From assembly GCA_937929935.1 (NCBI GenBank), contig CALFUL010000021.1:62001-126000 (forward strand): DNA of 64,000 nucleotides. Reading direction: 5' to 3'. The position numbers and the translations under genes were made by a program. This document shows positions 52,240-61,550 of this stretch, in pieces (positions within the stretch are counted from its first letter, which is position 1; each line of letters opens with the position of its first letter). Origin of the DNA: an uncultured Flavobacteriaceae bacterium. GTDB lineage: Bacteria; Bacteroidota; Bacteroidia; Flavobacteriales; Flavobacteriaceae. The notes beneath the pieces were generated by a model. It worked only from the letters and a program-made list of their open reading frames with translations, searched no databases and was not told the DNA's origin.

Positions 52240-54606
52240 TTAAAAGTCAATATCATCTAAATCGTCATCTTGATCTTCTTCATTTTCATCTATTTCTTCT
52301 AACTTTTCACAATCAAGTTCTATTGACATTCTAGAGGGTCTTTCAAATTCACCTGAAGAGATATTTAAATCTTTATTTTCATAATTTTTTCTCATGTAGA
52401 TTGCCCAAATAGGTAGCGCCATTGTGGCTCCTTGCCCGTAAGCAGCATCTCTAAAATGAACAGATCTATTGTCGCCACCAACCCAAACTCCGGTTACTAG
52501 ATTGGGTACCATGCCCATAAACCAACCATCGCTATTATTTTGAGTAGTACCCGTTTTACCAGCAATAGGGTTTTTAAATTGATACGGATACCCAGTAACT
52601 ACTTCTTTATAGTATGGCGTATAATTATCTACACCTACGGTTCTTAAACGTCTGCCAGATCCCCCATCAGTTACGCCCATCATCAAATCAATCATTGCAT
52701 AGCTTACCTCTTTACTCAGTACATCTTTTGTTTCAGGCACGTATTCATATAAGACCGTACCATTTTTATCTTCAACACGCGTAACCATAACTGGTTTTAC
52801 ATAAACACCTTGATTCGCAAACATGCCATAGGCCCCTACCATATCATAAACATTCATATCAACAGTACCAAGGGCAATTGATGGCACCTCAAGAATATCT
52901 CTAGTAATACCCGCATTTTTTGCAATCGACACTACTGATTTCGGTCCTACTTTATCAATTAATTGAGCCGTAATAGTATTCTTAGAATTGGCTAGGGCGT
53001 TTTTTAAGGTATACTCAGTACCAGAAAATTTATTACTAGAGTTACTGGGGCACCAGCGTTCTAAGTTGCCGTGTTTAAATGCCTCAATACAGTATTCAGT
53101 ATCGGGCAAGGTATAACAGGGTGACAAGCCTAATTGATCAATTGCCGCGGCGTATACAAAAGGCTTAAAGGTTGACCCAGCTTGACGCGAGCCTTGATTT
53201 ACATTATCATATTGAAAATGTTTGTAATCTACACCCCCAACCCAAGCTTTTACATGACCTGTTTGCGGTTCCATTGACATCATAGCCGCACGTAAAAATG
53301 CTTTGTAATACCGAATAGAATCCATTGGAGTTAGAATGGTGTCTTTTTCTCTGTTTTCACCCGTCCAATCAAAAACAGTCATTTGTCTTTTTTTGTTGAA
53401 TGAGGCGCGAATTACTTTTTCAGATTTTCCTTCAGACTTCATTTTTCTCCAACGTTCAGAAGTCTTTACTGCTTGCTCCATGATCTTATCGATATCTTCT
53501 TTTTCAATATCAATAAAAGGGGTGGTTCTATTTCGTTTAGGTGTATTTTGAACAAAAAACTCAGCCTGCAATTTCTTCATGTGCATATTAACAGCCTCTT
53601 CAGCATTGACTTGCATTTTAGAGTCTATGGTAGTGTAAATTTTTAATCCATCTAAATACAAATTCCATTTGTCGCGTTCACCCTCTAAAGCAGGTTTTGG
53701 GTTTTTAGCTATCCATTTATTCATAAAACGCTGGGTATACATTCTAAAGTAGGTGGCGATACCATCGCGATGTGACTCAGGGTTATAATTCAAATCAATT
53801 GCTAACGCTTGTAATGAATCTTTCTGCTTTTCATTGATGTATTCATAGCGTTCTAACTGACGAAAAACCAAATTTCTTTTCTTCTGAGTAAGTTCTTCTC
53901 TTCGAAGCGGATTGTACAAGGAAGAGTTTTGTAACATACCCACCAACATTGCAGATTCTTCTATTTTTAAATCAATAGGTTCTTTGCCAAAGTAAATACG
54001 TGACGCTGATCGTATACCATCTGCGTTATTACCAAAATCATATTTATTTAAATACATGGTAATAATTTCTTTCTTGGTATACCTTCTTTCTAACTGGGTT
54101 GCAATGACCCATTCTTTTGCCTTTTGTTTGATGGTTTGAAAAACATTTCTAGACCTTGGACCCACATAAATTTGTCTTCCTAATTGTTGGGTAATGGTAC
54201 TCGCCCCACCTCTTTTTCCTAAAAAAGCCACAGCCCTTAAGGTGCCTCTAGCGTCAATACCTGAATGGTCATAAAAACGAATATCTTCACTTGCAATAAG
54301 TGCGTCAATTAAATTTTGAGGTAAATCTTCATACGCAACATCAGTTCTATTATCATCTAAATAGAATTTACCTAATAATTCTCCGTCTGAAGAAATTATT
54401 TGAGTTGCTAAATTAGTTTGTGGGTTTTCAAGTTCTTCATAGCTGGGTAGCGGCCCTAACCACCCCCATGAGGCAGCTAAAAAGAAAAGTGTTAGTACTA
54501 GTATACCCCCGAGAAAGAGCATCCAAAAAAATCTTATGAATTTTGAAAAAGAGGAATTTTGATTCTTTTTTGCCCGAGGTTTTCTTTTCTTAACTTCTTT
54601 GGCCAT
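52240..54606 (-). CDS. Penicillin-binding protein 1A (bifunctional transglycosylase/transpeptidase)
   Basis: 788 residues. A cytoplasmic Lys-rich tail and one membrane helix (FFWMLFLGGILVLTLFFLAA) precede the GT51 domain (SEDIRFYDHSGID, GGASTITQQLGRQ) and the transpeptidase domain (SxxK in AGSTFKPF, SxN in NSKNTI, KTGTT). It builds and cross-links peptidoglycan in the periplasm. The C-terminus is acidic (EENEEDQDDDLDD). It begins five bases after gldH, so the two may be co-transcribed. Confidence 0.96.
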   Translation of the reverse strand: MAKEVKKRKPRAKKNQNSSFSKFIRFFWMLFLGGILVLTLFFLAASWGWLGPLPSYEELENPQTNLATQIISSDGELLGKFYLDDNRTDVAYEDLPQNLIDALIASEDIRFYDHSGIDARGTLRAVAFLGKRGGASTITQQLGRQIYVGPRSRNVFQTIKQKAKEWVIATQLERRYTKKEIITMYLNKYDFGNNADGIRSASRIYFGKEPIDLKIEESAMLVGMLQNSSLYNPLRREELTQKKRNLVFRQLERYEYINEKQKDSLQALAIDLNYNPESHRDGIATYFRMYTQRFMNKWIAKNPKPALEGERDKWNLYLDGLKIYTTIDSKMQVNAEEAVNMHMKKLQAEFFVQNTPKRNRTTPFIDIEKEDIDKIMEQAVKTSERWRKMKSEGKSEKVIRASFNKKRQMTVFDWTGENREKDTILTPMDSIRYYKAFLRAAMMSMEPQTGHVKAWVGGVDYKHFQYDNVNQGSRQAGSTFKPFVYAAAIDQLGLSPCYTLPDTEYCIEAFKHGNLERWCPSNSSNKFSGTEYTLKNALANSKNTITAQLIDKVGPKSVVSIAKNAGITRDILEVPSIALGTVDMNVYDMVGAYGMFANQGVYVKPVMVTRVEDKNGTVLYEYVPETKDVLSKEVSYAMIDLMMGVTDGGSGRRLRTVGVDNYTPYYKEVVTGYPYQFKNPIAGKTGTTQNNSDGWFMGMVPNLVTGVWVGGDNRSVHFRDAAYGQGATMALPIWAIYMRKNYENKDLNISSGEFERPSRMSIELDCEKLEEIDENEEDQDDDLDDIDF

Positions 54607-54611
54607 ATGCT

Positions 54612-55097
54612 TTACTTATTACTTTTTTCTATTTCAAACCCAATATCGGTAATACCTTCAAGGTTTAAAATACCATTGACATTTCCGTTTTTACGCATTG
54701 CATGTGAAACTCTTAAGGTATATACGCCTGAAGACGGAAAAATGATGTTTTCTTTATACCAAAATTTGTTTTCTTTTAAACTGCCCGACCCTTTTCCAAG
54801 CCAAGAACCATCAGGTAAGGCCATTTCATATTCTAAAGTGTCAGTGACTGATTTACCGTCTGGATAATCGAGTTCTGCAATTAAAAAAAGGTTGTTGAAC
54901 TCAAAAGTTTCATCATTTCTTATGTTGATATACATATTATGGTTTATGGTTGTATCTATTTCAGAAAATGTGAATTCAATAACATTGTCTTTACTCCATG
55001 AACCATTATAAGTAGCTTGGTAGTCAGACGTTACCGTGTTAGAGTTACATGAAATTAGACTGCAGAAAAACGCAAGAACTACAACATATTTAATCAT
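54612..55097 (-). CDS. gldH: Gliding motility lipoprotein GldH
   Basis: 161 residues. Lipobox FCSLISC (Cys17), then a beta-rich domain with YNGSWSKDNVIEFTF, RNDETFEFNNLFLIAELDYPDG and SGVYTLRVSHAMRKNG. GldH is required for gliding and, in F. johnsoniae, belongs to the set needed for surface-adhesin export. The ATG 55095-55097 overlaps the ricT end by eight bases; an in-frame upstream extension would be inside ricT. Other gld genes are not in the window. Confidence 0.93.
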   Translation of the reverse strand: MIKYVVVLAFFCSLISCNSNTVTSDYQATYNGSWSKDNVIEFTFSEIDTTINHNMYINIRNDETFEFNNLFLIAELDYPDGKSVTDTLEYEMALPDGSWLGKGSGSLKENKFWYKENIIFPSSGVYTLRVSHAMRKNGNVNGILNLEGITDIGFEIEKSNK

Positions 55098-56322
55098 TTT
55101 TGGCGGGCCTTTTTTTTCTTCTAGAATTTCGATTTTTAGTATTCTGGTTGCTCTTTTGAGCATTGTTCTTATTTCTTTGATTCGACTTTTTATTGTTTCC
55201 TCTTTTGTTGTTTTTCTTTCTTTTAGGTCTATCAAAACGTGTTAAACTGTCTTGACCCACAACATTTTCAAAAACAATTTGATCTTTTAACTCAACTAAG
55301 TTTTCAACAGCATATTCTTCAAGGCTTACTACTTTCTCCTTTTTCTTATTCTTCTCAAGAATTTCTTTTACTTGTTCTTTAGAAAGTTCGTGCCAATTTG
55401 CTGGGTCTTCTTTGTAAGAGAACCAAAATTTACCTTTAAAAATATCTGTTTTTTGACAAAATGCTAATCCTTTTTCGGTAAATAGTTTTGTATCTGCTGA
55501 AGGAAAATCTTTGAGTGCGTCTAAATACACATCTAATTCAAAATTCAAGCAGCATTTCAATTTGCCACATTGCCCAGCCAATTTCTGAGGATTCAATGAA
55601 AGTTGCTGATAGCGTGCTGCTGAAGTACTAACTGACCTAAAATCAGTGAGCCAAGTTGAGCAACATAATTCTCTGCCGCAAGAGCCAATTCCGCCTAAAC
55701 GTTGTGCTTCTTGACGATACCCTATTTGGCGCATTTCAATTCTAATACCAAAAGCCTTCGCCATGTCTTTAATTAACTGACGAAAATCTACACGATCTTC
55801 AGCCGTGTAATAAAAAGTTGCTTTTGATCCATCACCTTGAAATTCAACATCTGAAATTTTCATCTGCAATTTCAAAATAATAGCTATTTCACGAGCTCGT
55901 TTTTTAATCTCTTCTTCGCGATCTCTGCACTTTTGCCAAATATCAATATCTTTTTGTGAAGCTTTGCGATATACTTTAGGAAGTTCAGGGTCTTTATAAT
56001 CAACCTTTTTTCTTTTCATTTGAACCTTAACCAGTTCGCCAGTTAAAGTAACCATACCTATATCATGACCTGATTGTGCTTCAGTAGCTAAAGTATCGCC
56101 AATAGAGAGAGAAAGATTTTCGTGATTTTTAAAAAACTCTTTGCGGCCATTTTTAAAACGGACCTCAACAAAGGCGAATGGTTTTTCGCCATTAGGAAGA
56201 GACATGTTTGATAACCAATCAAATACTGTTAATTTATTACAACCGTCGGTGCCGCAAGTACCATTGTTCTTGCAACCGCGCGGTTGTCCGTCTTTGCCAG
56301 TCGAACAACTGCTACAACCCAT
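55090..56322 (-). CDS. ricT: PSP1-domain regulator RicT (YaaT-like)
   Basis: 410 residues. A Cys-rich N-terminus (GCSSCSTGKDGQPRGCKNNGTCGTDGC, shown in parts) precedes the PSP1 domain (~45-300) with GSCGRELCCSTWL and GKLKCCLNFEL, cysteines that in Bacillus RicT share Fe-S clusters with RicA and RicF. The Bacteroidota extension is a ~60-residue Lys/Asn/Arg-rich tail. RicT acts in RNA processing by RNase Y in Bacillus; a similar role here is inference. It lies before gldH, as in other Flavobacteriia. Confidence 0.88.
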   Translation of the reverse strand: MGCSSCSTGKDGQPRGCKNNGTCGTDGCNKLTVFDWLSNMSLPNGEKPFAFVEVRFKNGRKEFFKNHENLSLSIGDTLATEAQSGHDIGMVTLTGELVKVQMKRKKVDYKDPELPKVYRKASQKDIDIWQKCRDREEEIKKRAREIAIILKLQMKISDVEFQGDGSKATFYYTAEDRVDFRQLIKDMAKAFGIRIEMRQIGYRQEAQRLGGIGSCGRELCCSTWLTDFRSVSTSAARYQQLSLNPQKLAGQCGKLKCCLNFELDVYLDALKDFPSADTKLFTEKGLAFCQKTDIFKGKFWFSYKEDPANWHELSKEQVKEILEKNKKKEKVVSLEEYAVENLVELKDQIVFENVVGQDSLTRFDRPKRKKNNKRGNNKKSNQRNKNNAQKSNQNTKNRNSRRKKRPAKND

Positions 56323-56336
56323 ATTTTATATATTGA

Positions 56337-56365
56337 TTTGGTCATTTCAGTTGAAATTGACCAAA
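56337..56365. promoter_or_regulatory. Inverted repeat just upstream of ricT
   Basis: TTTGGTCATTTCA (56337-56349) faces TGAAATTGACCAAA (56352-56365), complementary but for one bulged base. Located 15-43 bp before the ricT ATG. It may be an operator or a leader hairpin. Confidence 0.45.
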
Positions 56366-56440
56366 AGAGGTTCATACTAAACTTATAAGGTAAAGATAGG
56401 ATAAATTGTGACGGCAAGAAAGTGGTCAAAGCAATTGATA

Positions 56441-57472
56441 TTACTTTTTAAACTTCAATACCTCTGACCTTCCTTTTTTGAAAATCTTATTACTTACTAC
56501 TTTGCCTTTTCGAAGTGCCTTTTGATCTTCAAAAGGAAGGTTATGTACTTCTTGACAATCTGTAGAACAACAATTGTCCATTTTTTCAGCACATTCTGTA
56601 CATTGAATAAATAACAAATGACAGGCCTCATTTGCGCAATTTTCATGCGTATCACATGGTTTGCCACACTGATGGCATTGTGCAATGACCTCATCTGAAA
56701 TACGTTCGCCTCTTCTATGGTCAAAAACAAAATTTTTACCTCTAAATTTATTTTCTAATTTCTTTTGATCCACTTGTCTCGCATACTCAATAATACCACC
56801 TTCAAGTTGATACACTTGTTTAAAACCCTTGTGCTTATAATAGGCGCTTGCTTTTTCGCAACGTATGCCACCGGTGCAATACATGACTAATTTTTTGTCT
56901 TCTTTATGATCAGCGAGGTCTTTTTCAATAATATCTAAAGAATCACGAAAGGTGTCTACATCAGGAGTAATCGCATTTTTAAAATGCCCGATTTCACTTT
57001 CATAATGATTGCGCATATCAACCAAAATAGTATCGGGGTCTTCGATTAAAGCATTGAACTGCTCAGCGCCAACATGTATTCCCTTTTTAGTTACATCAAA
57101 GGTGTCATCATTCAGACCGTCTGCAACTATTTTTTGACGGACTTTTACCTTTAGCTTTAAGAACGATAGATTGTCTTGCTCGATGGCAATGTTCAAACGT
57201 ATGTTTTCTAAAAAAGAGATGCTGTCTAAATGCGATTTAAAAGCCTCAAAATTCTCTGCCGGAACTGAAAGTTGCGCGTTGATTCCTTCATGTGCAACAT
57301 AGATTCTGCCTAGAACGTCGAGCTCATTCCAGTGAATAAAAAGATGATTTCTAAAAATCGAAGTATTACCAATGTGTGCGTAAGTATAGAAAGAGATCGT
57401 CAAGCGTTCTTGTCCCGCTTCTTTAATAAGCGCTGCTCTTTCTTTGGCACTTAATGTATTGTACAGTTGCAT
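56441..57472 (-). CDS. trhO: tRNA uridine(34) hydroxylase TrhO (rhodanese-like)
   Basis: 343 residues. TrhO hydroxylates U34 of certain tRNAs as a step toward 5-methoxyuridine. The acylphosphatase-like N-terminal domain (~1-110) is followed by a rhodanese domain (~130-230) with the reactive Cys in VMYCTGGIRCEKAS, then a C-terminal Cys-rich domain (CHQCGKPCDTHENCANEACH, QCTECAEKMDNCCSTDCQ). Standard length. It has a clean consensus promoter. Confidence 0.93.
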   Translation of the reverse strand: MQLYNTLSAKERAALIKEAGQERLTISFYTYAHIGNTSIFRNHLFIHWNELDVLGRIYVAHEGINAQLSVPAENFEAFKSHLDSISFLENIRLNIAIEQDNLSFLKLKVKVRQKIVADGLNDDTFDVTKKGIHVGAEQFNALIEDPDTILVDMRNHYESEIGHFKNAITPDVDTFRDSLDIIEKDLADHKEDKKLVMYCTGGIRCEKASAYYKHKGFKQVYQLEGGIIEYARQVDQKKLENKFRGKNFVFDHRRGERISDEVIAQCHQCGKPCDTHENCANEACHLLFIQCTECAEKMDNCCSTDCQEVHNLPFEDQKALRKGKVVSNKIFKKGRSEVLKFKK

Positions 57473-57515
57473 GCTATACTAATTGTTTAAGTTAAAAGAA
57501 ATTAATTTTAAAGGG

Positions 57516-57545
57516 CAAAAATACATAGATTCAGAAGGCCATCAA
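57516..57545 (-). promoter_or_regulatory. trhO promoter (TTG-N19-TATTTTTG)
   Basis: On the minus strand -33 TTG (plus 57543-57545) and -7 box TATTTTTG (plus 57516-57523) are spaced 19 bp apart, about 43 bp before the ATG. Confidence 0.75.
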
Positions 57546-57703
57546 AGAAGTAACATCAAAAGTACTTACAGCGCTTCCATTCCATCATAGCGTTTCAAAA
57601 GGGTTCAATAAAAACTATGTGCAGGTAAGACCTGTACTAGCTTCTAATTATGGATAAAATCCTAATTTGCGGAATATTTCCAAAAAAATAATTATATTTG
57701 CAG

Positions 57704-57775
57704 TGTAAACAGGTATATACTTACCGAAATATTTAATAAAAAAAAGAGTCCCGAAAATTCGAAACTCTTTTATGA
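57704..57775 (+). ncRNA. Possible short rightward non-coding RNA
   Basis: A promoter-like pair (TTTG at 57666-57669, TATATTTG at 57693-57700, a rather long 23-bp gap) is followed about 40 bp later by the hairpin at 57742-57771. The predicted transcript is about 70 nt and contains no ORF. Its T-run is weak on this strand, so the call is tentative. Confidence 0.25.
57742..57771 (-). terminator. Hairpin terminator between trhO and recA, strongest leftward
   Basis: AAAAGAGT (57742-57749) pairs with ACTCTTTT (57764-57771), with inner CGAA/TTCG. On the minus strand eight T follow; on the plus strand only four. A leftward transcript ending here would have to start in 57772-57977. Confidence 0.6.
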
Positions 57776-57977
57776 CCAACCTATTTAATCTTTCTCATAG
57801 CACTTTTCAAAACACTAAAAAAGGTATTGGCCACCACTGCCCGCTACGAGTAAATAGCAGATAACATTTTGAGTTAGTTAGCTCATTTTTTAGATGTATG
57901 ATTTTTAAAAAGGTTGCGTCACCATTGTAACAAAAGAAAAGAAGTACTAATTTAGTCTCCCTTAATTAAAAAACAAT
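57772..57977. other. Gene-free spacer upstream of recA
   Basis: No clear -7 box was found for recA, nor an SOS-type operator. A minus-strand tiny frame (VVANTFFSVLKSAMRKIK, GTG start only) ends 10 bp before the terminator at 57771 but is too short to assert. Confidence 0.4.
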
Positions 57978-58982
57978 ATGAGCTCAGAAAAAGACGCAAA
58001 ATTAAAAGCCCTAAAACTTACTTTAGACAAACTTGACAAGACTTATGGTAAGGGTGCCGTAATGAAAATGGGGGATAGCGTCTTTGAAGATGTTGAGGTA
58101 ATTCCTTCTGGTTCTTTAGGTCTAGATATTGCCTTAGGGGTTGGGGGTTATCCGCGCGGAAGAGTAGTTGAAATATACGGGCCAGAATCATCTGGTAAAA
58201 CTACCTTAACTATTCATGCTATTGCTGAAGCTCAGAAACAAGGTGGTATTGCTGCTTTTATAGATGCTGAACATGCTTTTGATCGTTTTTATGCTGAAAA
58301 TTTAGGGGTTGATATTGATAACTTAATCATTTCGCAACCTGATAATGGGGAACAAGCCCTTGAGATAACCGACAATTTAATTCGTTCTGGTGCAATTGAT
58401 ATCATAGTAATCGATTCAGTAGCTGCATTAACGCCTAAAAGTGAAATTGAAGGCGAAATGGGCGACTCAAAAATGGGCTTACATGCGCGTTTAATGTCAC
58501 AAGCCTTACGTAAGCTTACAGGGTCAATTAGTAAAACAAATTGTACTGTTATTTTTATCAACCAATTGAGAGAGAAAATTGGTGTGATGTTCGGCAACCC
58601 AGAAACTACTACAGGTGGTAACGCCCTAAAGTTTTACGCTTCTGTTCGTTTAGATATCAGAAGATCTACTCAAATAAAAAGTACTGATGGTGCCGTTAAA
58701 GGAAACAAAACCCGAGTAAAAGTTGTTAAAAATAAAGTTGCTCCGCCTTTCAGAACTACTGAATTTGATATCATGTACGGCGAAGGAATTTCAAAAGTGG
58801 GTGAGATTATTGATTTAGGTGTTGAATATGAAATTGTGAAGAAAAGTGGTTCATGGTTTAGTTATGGCGACACCAAATTAGGTCAAGGTCGTGATGGCGT
58901 AAAAACACTTTTATTAGATAATCCTGAACTATTAGAAGAACTTGATGGCAAAATAAGAGAAGCCATTAACGCTGTAAAATAA
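57978..58982 (+). CDS. recA: Recombinase RecA
   Basis: 334 residues, complete. Walker [10 protein letters not shown] (~65-73), Walker [13 protein letters not shown], loop L2 region [28 protein letters not shown] and the C-terminal [19 protein letters not shown] are all typical. It drives strand exchange in homologous recombination and repair. Transcribed alone. Confidence 0.98.
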   Translation: MSSEKDAKLKALKLTLDKLDKTYGKGAVMKMGDSVFEDVEVIPSGSLGLDIALGVGGYPRGRVVEIYGPESSGKTTLTIHAIAEAQKQGGIAAFIDAEHAFDRFYAENLGVDIDNLIISQPDNGEQALEITDNLIRSGAIDIIVIDSVAALTPKSEIEGEMGDSKMGLHARLMSQALRKLTGSISKTNCTVIFINQLREKIGVMFGNPETTTGGNALKFYASVRLDIRRSTQIKSTDGAVKGNKTRVKVVKNKVAPPFRTTEFDIMYGEGISKVGEIIDLGVEYEIVKKSGSWFSYGDTKLGQGRDGVKTLLLDNPELLEELDGKIREAINAVK

Positions 58983-59051
58983 ATATTGCTTACCTATTGC
59001 ATACGCAACCATTGCGATTAGACTGCGTCTAAAAAATGAAAATTAAACCCA

Positions 59052-59468
59052 ATGAAAAGGTTCGTTTTTTTATTTTTAATAGGTGTTGCGCTAGTATTTA
59101 GTGGTTGTAGTCTTGATTCTCAAGAACCAAACTTCTATTTTGAGCCTCTCAGCATTGTAAGTGCTGTTATGCCTGATTCGTTTGAATTAAACCAAACCTA
59201 CCAAATTGAGGTAACCTATAAGTTACCTAATGAATGTACAGGTTTTGGAGGTTTTGACGTCACGCAACAAAACGAAACCATTAGAAACGTGGTTGTTTTT
59301 GGTACTGCCAGAACTGATATGGACAATTGTGCGCAAACAATCTCTGAGAAGAAAGAAACTTTTGATTTCATTTGCAAATACAACCAAACGTATACTTTTA
59401 GATTTTGGCAAGGTGTTGATCAAAACGATGAACATCAATATCTTGAAATAGAAGTACCTGTTAATTAA
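59052..59468 (+). CDS. Small lipoprotein of unknown function
   Basis: 138 residues. Lipobox LVFSGC (Cys19), then a single beta-rich domain (EVTYKLPNECTGFGGFDV, NYLEIEVPVN-like end) with three further cysteines (ECTGF, NCAQT, FICKY) that could make a disulfide. It precedes the sigma-factor gene by 22 bp in the same direction, so it may be part of that operon. No family recognised. Confidence 0.65.
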   Translation: MKRFVFLFLIGVALVFSGCSLDSQEPNFYFEPLSIVSAVMPDSFELNQTYQIEVTYKLPNECTGFGGFDVTQQNETIRNVVVFGTARTDMDNCAQTISEKKETFDFICKYNQTYTFRFWQGVDQNDEHQYLEIEVPVN

Positions 59469-59490
59469 GATTATTTAATCTAAAGACAAT

Positions 59491-60090
59491 TTGAGTTTAG
59501 AAGAACTTATAGCACGCTGTAAGAAAGAAGAACGCAAAGCCCAAGAAGAACTGTATCGAAAATTTTCTCGAATACTCTTTGGTTTATGCCTTAAATACTC
59601 ACGCAATAAAATTGAGGCAGAAGACAATCTACACGATAGTTTTATGACCATTTTTGAAAAAATTGGACAATTCAAAAATAAAGGTTCTTTTGAGGGTTGG
59701 ATGAAACGTATTACCATTAATACTGTAATGCAGAAATATAGAAAAACTGAATATTTGAGTCTCGTTACAGAAAAACTAGAAGAAGAAACTGAAGTTGAAA
59801 CACATGAAACTAATATTGATTTAAAAACTCTTTTAAAATATATTCAAGATTTACCCAATAAGTATCGATTGACTTTCAATATGTATGTTTTAGACGGATA
59901 TAGTCATAAAGAAATTAGTGAACAACTAGGAACTTCAATCGGAACTTCAAAATCAAACCTATCAAGGGCAAGAATTATTTTAAAAGAACGCATTGAAAAA
60001 GATCAAAACAAATCGGTAATAGGATTGTTTATACTCTTTGCTAAAGAGATGAAAAAAGAGCTATTACCTAAGATAATAAATAATGGATAA
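59491..60090 (+). CDS. RNA polymerase sigma factor, sigma-70/ECF family
   Basis: 199 residues. Region 2 (LYRKFSRILFGLCLKYSRNKIEAEDNLHDSFMTIFEKI, GSFEGWMKRITINT) and region 4 (LPNKYRLTFNMYVLDGYSHKEISEQLGTSIGTSKSNLSRAR) are complete, with no region 1 or 3. The start is a TTG (59491) giving MSLEELIARCK: an in-frame TAA lies 12 bp upstream and there is no in-frame ATG between. The downstream membrane/barrel gene overlaps it by eight bases and should be its anti-sigma regulator. Confidence 0.93.
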   Translation: MSLEELIARCKKEERKAQEELYRKFSRILFGLCLKYSRNKIEAEDNLHDSFMTIFEKIGQFKNKGSFEGWMKRITINTVMQKYRKTEYLSLVTEKLEEETEVETHETNIDLKTLLKYIQDLPNKYRLTFNMYVLDGYSHKEISEQLGTSIGTSKSNLSRARIILKERIEKDQNKSVIGLFILFAKEMKKELLPKIINNG

Positions 60091-61531
60091 GAAGAATTTA
60101 GACAAGCTGTTTCAAGAGAAGTTAAATAACTTCTCTGAAGCACCTGATGAAAAAGTTTGGCATCAAATTGAAGCCTCACTCGATCAAAAAAAGAAAAGAA
60201 GAGTCATTCCGTTTTGGTGGCAATTGGGTGGTGTTGCGGCACTTTTAATAATATCATTTTTTCTATTTAACCCTTTTAATACTGCTACTGAAAACGTTCC
60301 TACCGTAGTTGAAACCGAGAATGCTGTTGACACTAATGAATCATCCTTAAAAAAGAATGCAATACACGAATCGTCTAATGAACATAGCGATGAGAATAGC
60401 ACTAAAGTAGCTGAGCATGAAACTATAAAACCTTCAAAGGTTTCAAGCTCATCAAAACAGAAAATTGTAACAACAGATGTTCATGCCAAATTTAAACAGC
60501 AAAAAAAAACAGAGTATTCTTCGCTACCCGTAAAAGAAAGTACGGTTGTTGAAGTAACGCCTAATGTAGAAAAGTATACAAAGTTTCAGAAAACGCCCCC
60601 CCCGGTAGAAGCTATAACATTTGAAAAAAATATAAGTTCAAAAACATTAGGCTCTAATCAAGAAGACAGTATCGCTGAAAAAGATATGAAAAGTACTCAA
60701 GCTGAAGTAATTGAAGAAAATAAAAAATCGATTTTTGATGAAATTGCAGACCAAGAAAATGAAGAAACAGAAATAGCCAACACCAACACCACAAAATGGT
60801 CAGTTGGGCCAAGCGTAGCTCCTGTGTTTTTTGATGCCATAGGAGAAGGCTCACCTGTTCATTCAATTTTCACGGCTAACAGTAAATCTGGTAATTACTC
60901 AATGAGCTACGGTCTTTCAGTAGCATATGATATTAACAAAAGATTACGAGTCAGAACAGGAATTCATAAAGTAGATTACGGTTACGATACCAATGATGTT
61001 GAATTTTCATCGTCACTTGAAAGTTCTTCTAGAACTCAAATTAATAACATTAATTATACAGCAACATCAAGAAATGTTCTTGTTTCAAGCAGTACTTCGT
61101 CAAATTCTATAATTGGCACCAGTGATTTGCCAGAGGCAGCTGATATTCAGGCCATCACAACTGCATCTCAAAACGGCATCATGTCACAACAATTTGGGTA
61201 TCTTGAGGTACCCATTGAACTTGAATACGCCTTAATCAATTCTAAATTTGGCGTTGATGTAATAGGTGGTTTAAGTTCATTGTTTCTAGTAGATAATATG
61301 ATATTACTTTCTTCTGAGAACTTAACTACTGAATTAGGCGAAGCAAACAACCTAAATACCATGAATTTTAGTGCCAATATCGGACTTGGGTTTAACTATA
61401 CTATTTCTAAAAACATTCGTTTAAACCTTGATCCCGTTTTCAAATATCAGTTAAATACATTTTCACAAACCAATGGTACATTTCAACCATTTTCTGTGGG
61501 TGTATACAGTGGGTTGAGTTTTAGGTTTTAA
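60083..61531 (+). CDS. Anti-sigma-like membrane protein fused to an outer-membrane beta-barrel domain
   Basis: 482 residues. Residues 1-~45 look like an anti-sigma N-terminus (NLDKLFQEKLNNFSEAPDEKVWHQIEASL, KKKRR). A transmembrane helix at ~46-62 (WWQLGGVAALLIISFFLF), a long Ser/Thr/Glu/Lys linker (~65-230) and a barrel-like C-terminal domain (~240-482; GPSVAPVFF, GLSVAYDINKRLRVRTGIH, final FSVGVYSGLSFRF) follow. It overlaps the sigma-factor gene by eight bases. Inner-membrane anchoring together with a barrel ending would span the envelope. Confidence 0.83.
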   Translation: MDKKNLDKLFQEKLNNFSEAPDEKVWHQIEASLDQKKKRRVIPFWWQLGGVAALLIISFFLFNPFNTATENVPTVVETENAVDTNESSLKKNAIHESSNEHSDENSTKVAEHETIKPSKVSSSSKQKIVTTDVHAKFKQQKKTEYSSLPVKESTVVEVTPNVEKYTKFQKTPPPVEAITFEKNISSKTLGSNQEDSIAEKDMKSTQAEVIEENKKSIFDEIADQENEETEIANTNTTKWSVGPSVAPVFFDAIGEGSPVHSIFTANSKSGNYSMSYGLSVAYDINKRLRVRTGIHKVDYGYDTNDVEFSSSLESSSRTQINNINYTATSRNVLVSSSTSSNSIIGTSDLPEAADIQAITTASQNGIMSQQFGYLEVPIELEYALINSKFGVDVIGGLSSLFLVDNMILLSSENLTTELGEANNLNTMNFSANIGLGFNYTISKNIRLNLDPVFKYQLNTFSQTNGTFQPFSVGVYSGLSFRF

Positions 61532-61550
61532 TAGTCGCTTTTTTTAAGAC

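Noticed and set aside
57772-57850. Tiny minus-strand ORF VVANTFFSVLKSAMRKIK
   Set aside because: Only a GTG start, 18 codons and no promoter; too little to call a gene.
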